Source of the DNA: Puccinellia tenuiflora
Lineage: Eukaryota > Streptophyta > Magnoliopsida > Poales > Poaceae
NCBI GenBank assembly: GCA_012064385.1
Contig: QRDG01000345.1
Coordinates: 394,176 to 458,175, forward strand
Length of the DNA stretch: 64,000 nucleotides
Direction: 5' to 3'
Part shown: in pieces, positions 58,914 through 64,000 of the stretch
Layout of the letters: the number at the start of each line of letters is the position of its first letter
Position numbering within the stretch: the first letter of the stretch is position 1
Translations under genes and position numbers: made by a program
Notes under the pieces: model-generated
The model's input: only the letters and a program-made list of their open reading frames with translations
What the model was told of the DNA's origin: nothing
The model's database searches: none

Positions 58914-60525
58914 TAAATGTGCTTTGCATGTTCTGTTCTGGGACCTACGAGCCTCTGAACCATGTTCTGGAAACAGAGTACCATACAGCGATACATGCTT
59001 ATCGATTTATCGTAGCGCGAATGTTCAGAGTTTAGAGCAGTTCATAGCTAGAGAGTACTTTGTTGACTAGTGGTAATGCTATTTTCTGAATCGATAATTA
59101 TTCTGTGTGAAGACATTAATTTGTTCGGTATGCTGCTTGCTTTGCTTTCTTCTAGTACTGGTTTTTACACTTCTCCAGGGTGTACTACTCATGTGCCCCG
59201 TGTACCGTCAGTTACACAGGGTGATTGATAAGTTCCTTGAAAACTTGAAACATATGTTGCGTGATTTTTCGACCGACATGGCACCGTGTAAGCGCCAGCA
59301 TGGCGTCCAGCTAGGCGAACGTAGTGGCACAACACAACCTGCATTGTGTATGCTTTGCCTGTTCAGTTTGGCTGTGTGATTCTTACATCGATCAATGCTT
59401 TGCGCCTATATAGGACGAAGTAGCTTTGAGGTTTGAATGAATGATCTCTGAATGGTGGATTCCTGTAATGATCGTTTGTCCAGCACGTTAATTTGTTCTT
59501 GTGTTTATAGTATGAATGAAGTCTAAGGAACCTGTTGTACTTGTAACTCGTAATCCTAAAGTACGAGTCGTCGCTACAGAAGACATTGGACAAGCCACAC
59601 CACCATTTGCTCGCACACAAGTTTTTGCACTCTGTTGTTGCAGCAGAATACCAGATTTTTGTGCAGAGCCTCCGTTATTAAGGCAGGCTGCGCCCGAGGC
59701 TGGTCCTATCTAGGCTGCGCCCAAGCTAGATGCAGTGGTGGGAGACGACACTGGCACCATGAAGCTGATGATCTTGCCTGAGGAGGCAGAGAGGCTGATC
59801 GGAGTCATGGCAGAGGACATCGTCGAACAGAGCAACCGGCCTGGCGTGCCAGCTGCGATTGAGTGTTTATCTGCTCGGCACCCACCTCAGAAGTTTCCAT
59901 CGACGACGGAAGCTTGGACTTCTTCGTGAAGTGGGTCCTGAACGACGGTGAGCCGGCATTGCTGCGGCACCATGGCTATCTCAATGATTAAAGAGGAGGC
60001 TCGGCAGGCAGAAGCAGAATGACTCCTTTCTCTGTCTCTGATCGCCAACAACTCTTCAGACAGTTAGCTGTAAGAAGATGTGCTCCATATATGCGTGGTT
60101 TTCAGATCAAGCGCCCGTGTTCTTCTGCTCTTGCTCGTTTCGTGTAAAAATCTATGAGAAAATGTCTTATGTCATGGAGTAGTGTGGCAGTGACTCTTGC
60201 AAACAAGATGGGTCAGTTGGGAATGGCAGGTCAGAGCACTTTGTTTTGTCATGTCTGAACATGTGATTCAAAGATGTACATTCTCTTGACACTCTTGACA
60301 TACCCTTTGTAACTAATCCTACGTAAATGCTTGTCTTGGCAGCAAGGGAATAGATGCATGGACCTGGATGACGCGGAGATGAAGTGGGATTTGTTTAGCA
60401 ACAATTGTGAAACAATTTCACATAATTCGGTTCCTATCTAATTTAAACATCAAACAAAGCAAATTTGATTCCGCCAAACTAGGTCTCGGTAGTTGCAAAG
60501 CTGAAAAGGTTAAACCTTTCAGTTT
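58914..60525. other. Spacer downstream of gene D
   Basis: A 64-residue frame at 59735-59929 (MKLMILPEEAERLIGVMAED) sits in a slightly GC-richer stretch. I do not recognise it; it may be a decayed exon. The rest is AT-rich without clear features. Confidence 0.3.
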
Positions 60526-60533
60526 CACATAGA

Positions 60534-60666
60534 CAGGGGCGGATCTACGTACCATCCCTCCAGCCCGCGTAGGCTTATATTTCAGATTTTTTTTGGCAAT
60601 TTGTATAAAAAAGAGCTTTGTAGGCATGTTTGCCCAGGCTTCTAGAAGTTTCTGGGTCCGCCACTG
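60534..60666. mobile_element. hAT-type MITE with perfect 8-bp duplication
   Basis: A 133-bp element starting CAGGGGCGGATCTACG and ending GGGTCCGCCACTG, flanked by CACATAGA at 60526-60533 and 60667-60674. Confidence 0.85.
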
Positions 60667-60674
60667 CACATAGA

Positions 60675-61589
60675 AATAGGACTTGGTTATCGTGTTATAT
60701 GTATGTCTGTCCAGCATTGCATTCAGACATAACATCTCTTCTGCCACATGGATGCATAGGTTCACCATCCTTTCCTTCTACTTCTCTAGGTTCATTAACT
60801 CTCTCAGCTTTCCCCGTACCACCACCACCACACGCTACTTCTATGCTTCCAAATACTAAGCATTAATCGACAAATGGGGAGAATGCCTAGCATGCGAGAT
60901 GCAACCACCGCCGACTGCTACGCGTGCTTTGGTTCCCTCGTGGTGTTGTGCTTCCCAATGCCTCCTTTTCCTATGTATACCCACAGATGTTGTACATGTA
61001 TGCGGTCCTCGCGATTTCATATAGTTGTTGCTACCATGCTCGAGGAATGCACAAGGAAAGGCTGGGATGTGGAAATGAAGGTTCGATGTGACTCTATATA
61101 TTGAGGACCAGAGCGTTCTATAGGATAAGTATCTATCAATTCTTCTCATTATTGTCTATCCACCATGTCATGTTGTCCTAAAAACAATTTATGTTACGTG
61201 GGGGAATCCGGGAATGAGCCACCCAACCCAACAACTAGTAATTTATGGTCAAGTGCATGGTCGGTAACATGTGTATGACTCAAAGCCAGTGAACTACGAT
61301 TAATGCTAAGTTATCAATCCTTCTCACTATTGTTATTAAAAAAAAGCAATCCTTCTCACTATTGTTATTAAAAAAAAAGCAATCCTTCTCACTATTGTCG
61401 TGCCATGATGTCCTATTTGTCTACAAATAATGTACAACACACGAGGAACGAACAAACCCAACAACCAACAATTTATGGTCAACTATTGTGATACACCAAC
61501 ACGCTCACATGACTCCTCTGACCACATTGTGTAGGGCTTAAAGCAATTTGCAAACACTCATGATCACAAAAGTGTAGATTCTTCCATAA
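60675..61589. other. Intergenic, nothing recognised
   Basis: Includes a short local repeat of CAATCCTTCTCACTATTGTT at about 61315-61400 in three copies separated by A-runs. No gene. Confidence 0.4.
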
Positions 61590-61996
61590 AATTTGTTGAC
61601 AATTGAAGGTCGATTGGATGAAATATACTACACAGCATGGATGTCGGAGCGGCGGCTCCGATCTCGCCTCCGCTACGTCGCGTCGAGGTGCTGGGTGTCG
61701 ACTTTGCCTGCTTGGGCGGTTTTTGTCGTCAACCCTGTGTGGTGCGTGGCCTTGGGGCCAGCGTGGATGTCGGAGCGGCGGCTCAGGGTCGCCTCCGCTG
61801 TTGCGTTGAGGTGTAGGGATGTCGGCCTTGCCGCTTGTGTGGTTAGGCCGTCGACTGGTGTGGTGCATGGCCTCGGGGCCGGCGTGGGGTGTCGTGTTGT
61901 TGTATCCGTTTTTGGCCAGTTTTCATTATAAACTGGCCAACTCACTTCTTCTATATCAATGAAACGGCAAGCCTCTTGCCCGGTTTCGAAAAAAAA
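61590..61996 (+). mobile_element. Probable LINE 3' end, truncated
   Basis: A GC-rich stretch with a two-copy unit (ATGTCGGAGCGGCGGCTC at about 61640 and 61766) runs into CTATATCAATGAAACGGCAA, GCCTCTTGCCCGG and a poly-A run at about 61987-61996. This tail is typical of grass LINE 3' ends. No coding domain and no matched target duplication found. Confidence 0.5.
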
Positions 61997-62252
61997 ATCA
62001 TCATATTTTTTATAGCCGCTTTGATTATCTGCTCGGTGACACATTTTGCAACCTTAACAATCAAGAATTTCTGACATTATTTCAACCCATGGGTTTTATT
62101 TACGTGAGAGATTTGTTTAATAAAAACATCAGATAATAAAAATGTAAAAATACATTGTTTCGTCCTTTAAACCCATCGGCCGCCCCCACCACCATTTTCT
62201 TCGGAAACACCTCGACCCCGAAAACCCTCTCCAGTCTCCACCGCCTCTCACC

Positions 62253-63884
62253 ATGGCCCTCTTTGCCGCCGCCGCCCGCCGCGCCGCCACATCCTCCCTC
62301 CCCCTGCTTCGCGCCTCCGTCTCACGCGCCGGCGTCGCCGTGCTCCGGCCCCTGGACGCCGCCGTTGCCCGTCCGATGCCCTTCTCCTCGGCGACCCCGC
62401 TCAAGCCGAGGTCCACCGACGAGCTCCCCCGCGTCACCAAGTCCGAGACCAAGATCGCCGTGCAATGCGACGACCACGACCCGGTGCGTTCCGAATCCTC
62501 CCCACTAGTGTTGCTGTTATCGATCTATCGTTGGCTTGCAGCCCGAATCCAATCGTGATGCTCTCAGAGGCAGCAGCTAACTGAGTAATCCGTCGCCGTG
62601 AGGTAGCCGAGGTTTCAATCGGAATTACCCTGTAGCGGTAGACTTGGAAGACGGTGCTCCCGCCGGTTACTTGAAAGAAAATGATTAGGTTATCTTCATT
62701 TTTATTTCAGATCCTCTCTACCCATGGTAACTGAATTCTTATCACTGTCACGATAGATTCCACTTTCAGCGTCGATTGTTCTGTAGGTGCTATAAACTGC
62801 TGCAGCTGTAGTGACGGATGATTAGTTATTGCGATTAACTCCTTCTGTATAAGGATTCAAATGCGCCTTCGATCTCAACCATGAGAACTCTGTGCTTTTG
62901 GGTCCTTCAGATTTGTTTTTTTTTCTCACTGTAGTTTTTCTGCTGTAGTATATTGCTCTTTCACAGTGTAGTTGCTGTTATTGGTTTTGCTGTTTCTTTG
63001 ATTGAATTCAGTACAATATGTATGATATGTTGTACCAAACCATATGTGCTTCTAAATTCTCTGCATGGTTTTATGTCTTTTGTCTGCAATGACGATGGGT
63101 ACTGACTGGTTGCTTTCCTGAATTGTTCCAAACTTGCACTCGTCACGTACTCCTCACTCACTAAGTTGCGTTAATAGGGAAAACAATCCGTTTTGACCAT
63201 GCATCTGATGTTACTTCTTCAATAGGCGCACACATATTATGCATTCATACCGCTTTAAAGTTTTGGCCAACTTAGTGTTCAACGTTGAGTTCATAGCGGT
63301 GAAGAGTCGGCTAGTGCTTTCCTGGTCATTTGATTAAGGTTACAGCATACAATAATACATGCTTATGCAGTCATGTTTGAGTAATTCTAGCTGGTTGGAG
63401 GGAGATTGAAAAACAGATGGGGTCGTTGCTAACATTCTATTCAAGGCTTAATTGCAAATATTTCTTACAACTTTTCCTTCCTTAAAATGCTACTTGAGAA
63501 ACCGAGCTGGGTTCTTGACCAGGATGACGAGGATGAAGAGCAAGACGAAAATTCCGCGTCCTATTCAGACGAGCCCTCGCCATCTTCAGACGAGTCCTCG
63601 CCATCTGCGGACGAGTCTTCATTATCTTCAGTTAGGAATCAAGAAAAAGAAGGCGAGAAGCACCCAAAAGAACACGGCAAGCATACGTGGTGTGTCTACG
63701 AGATGGATGATGACTCAAGCGTGAAATTCTCCTGCACCATGTATCCACGGGTTCACAAGATTGTCATCCACGCCTTAGCCTTGAGGCCGCCGCCACCATT
63801 GGATGAGGAGTCAAATGAAGAGGATGGTTTTCCTAAATACGATAATGTGGATTTTACTGAATCCGAAGAGGTTGTTGAATTCAG
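62253..63884 (+). CDS. MAM33/p32 gene E, partial (continues past the window)
   Basis: Exon 1 (62253-62483, 77 residues) is nearly the same as exon 1 of D: MALFAAAARRAATSSLPLLR, then PLKPRSTDELPRVTKSETKI. Exon 2 ends at 63884 (GAATTCAG/GTAAGAC), and exon 3 should lie beyond 64000. The exon 2 start is unclear: the acceptor-like GCAAAG of D is GCAAAT here; CAG before 63523 is an in-phase alternative. Exon 2 encodes an acidic/serine loop made of SDEPSPS/SDESSPS/ADESSLS repeats, then SSVKFSCTMYPRVHKIVIHA, the usual late strands. The early FPFE half is degenerate (NFSFLKMLLEKPSW), as in D. Probably a recent duplicate of D; whether it is expressed cannot be said. Confidence 0.6.
63564..63633 (+). 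repeat. 21-bp tandem repeat in exon 2 of gene E
   Basis: Three in-frame units of TCAGACGAGTCCTCGCCATC type encode S-D-E-S-S-P-S and extend the acidic loop. Confidence 0.8.
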
Positions 63885-64000
63885 GTAAGACTTAGCAGAT
63901 TAAACCTAGCTAAGTAGTAAGGCACTTGCCAAAGCTTAATTCCTTTTAAATTCCTTATTATTAGTAGGAAGCAAGCTTGGATAAACCATGGATTAATGGC

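Overview
This window is nuclear DNA of a grass, most likely a Triticeae species (wheat, goatgrass, barley or rye group). The signs are GC-rich first exons followed by AT-rich introns, rice/wheat-type gene families, and a dense load of grass transposons: an Au-type SINE, a CACTA element with subterminal TTTAGTCCCGG repeats, PIF/Harbinger elements carrying NAM-associated ORFs, and a long LTR retroelement primed by initiator tRNA-Met. Species assignment is inference.

Layout. 0.15-3.2 kb: a fold-back Mutator-type MITE and two copies of a NAM-associated gene fragment, separated by a CACTA 5' end that contains a 5S rRNA-derived block; the second copy is fused to an F-box-like segment. 4.06-7.2 kb (minus strand): an intact two-exon LRR receptor kinase of the non-RD Xa21/EFR-like class. 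7.5-11.7 kb: intergenic, with a 0.43-kb direct duplication. 11.7-15.9 kb: an intact six-exon Golgi methyltransferase-like gene of the CGR2/CGR3 family. 17.45-17.63 kb: a 60-residue single-exon protein. 20.04-34.8 kb: a nest of transposons. A Harbinger element carries a Myb/SANT plus NAM-associated ORF1 and was interrupted by a solo LTR and by a complete 9.3-kb gag-only LTR retroelement; a second, inverted Harbinger derivative lies about 45 bp downstream.

37.4 kb to the window end: a tandem array of five members (A-E) of the mitochondrial glycoprotein (MAM33/p32/gC1qBP) family, all on the plus strand. A and B each carry a one-base frameshift. B has an unusual 209-residue first exon. C appears intact (289 residues). 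D has lost the first half of exon 2 at its normal place and carries a similar segment fused after exon 3. E runs off the window and has an expanded acidic/serine repeat. Between members lie a 2-kb Harbinger transposon with a broken transposase, a 5'-truncated LINE with a perfect target duplication, an internally deleted Au SINE in the intron of C, and two small hAT-type MITEs.

The host genes show no common pathway: immune-type receptor, pectin methylation in the Golgi, and mitochondrial matrix acidic proteins. The strongest leads are the p32 array with its rearranged members, the 5S-derived block inside the CACTA fragment, and the variable palindromic minisatellite inside the LTRs.
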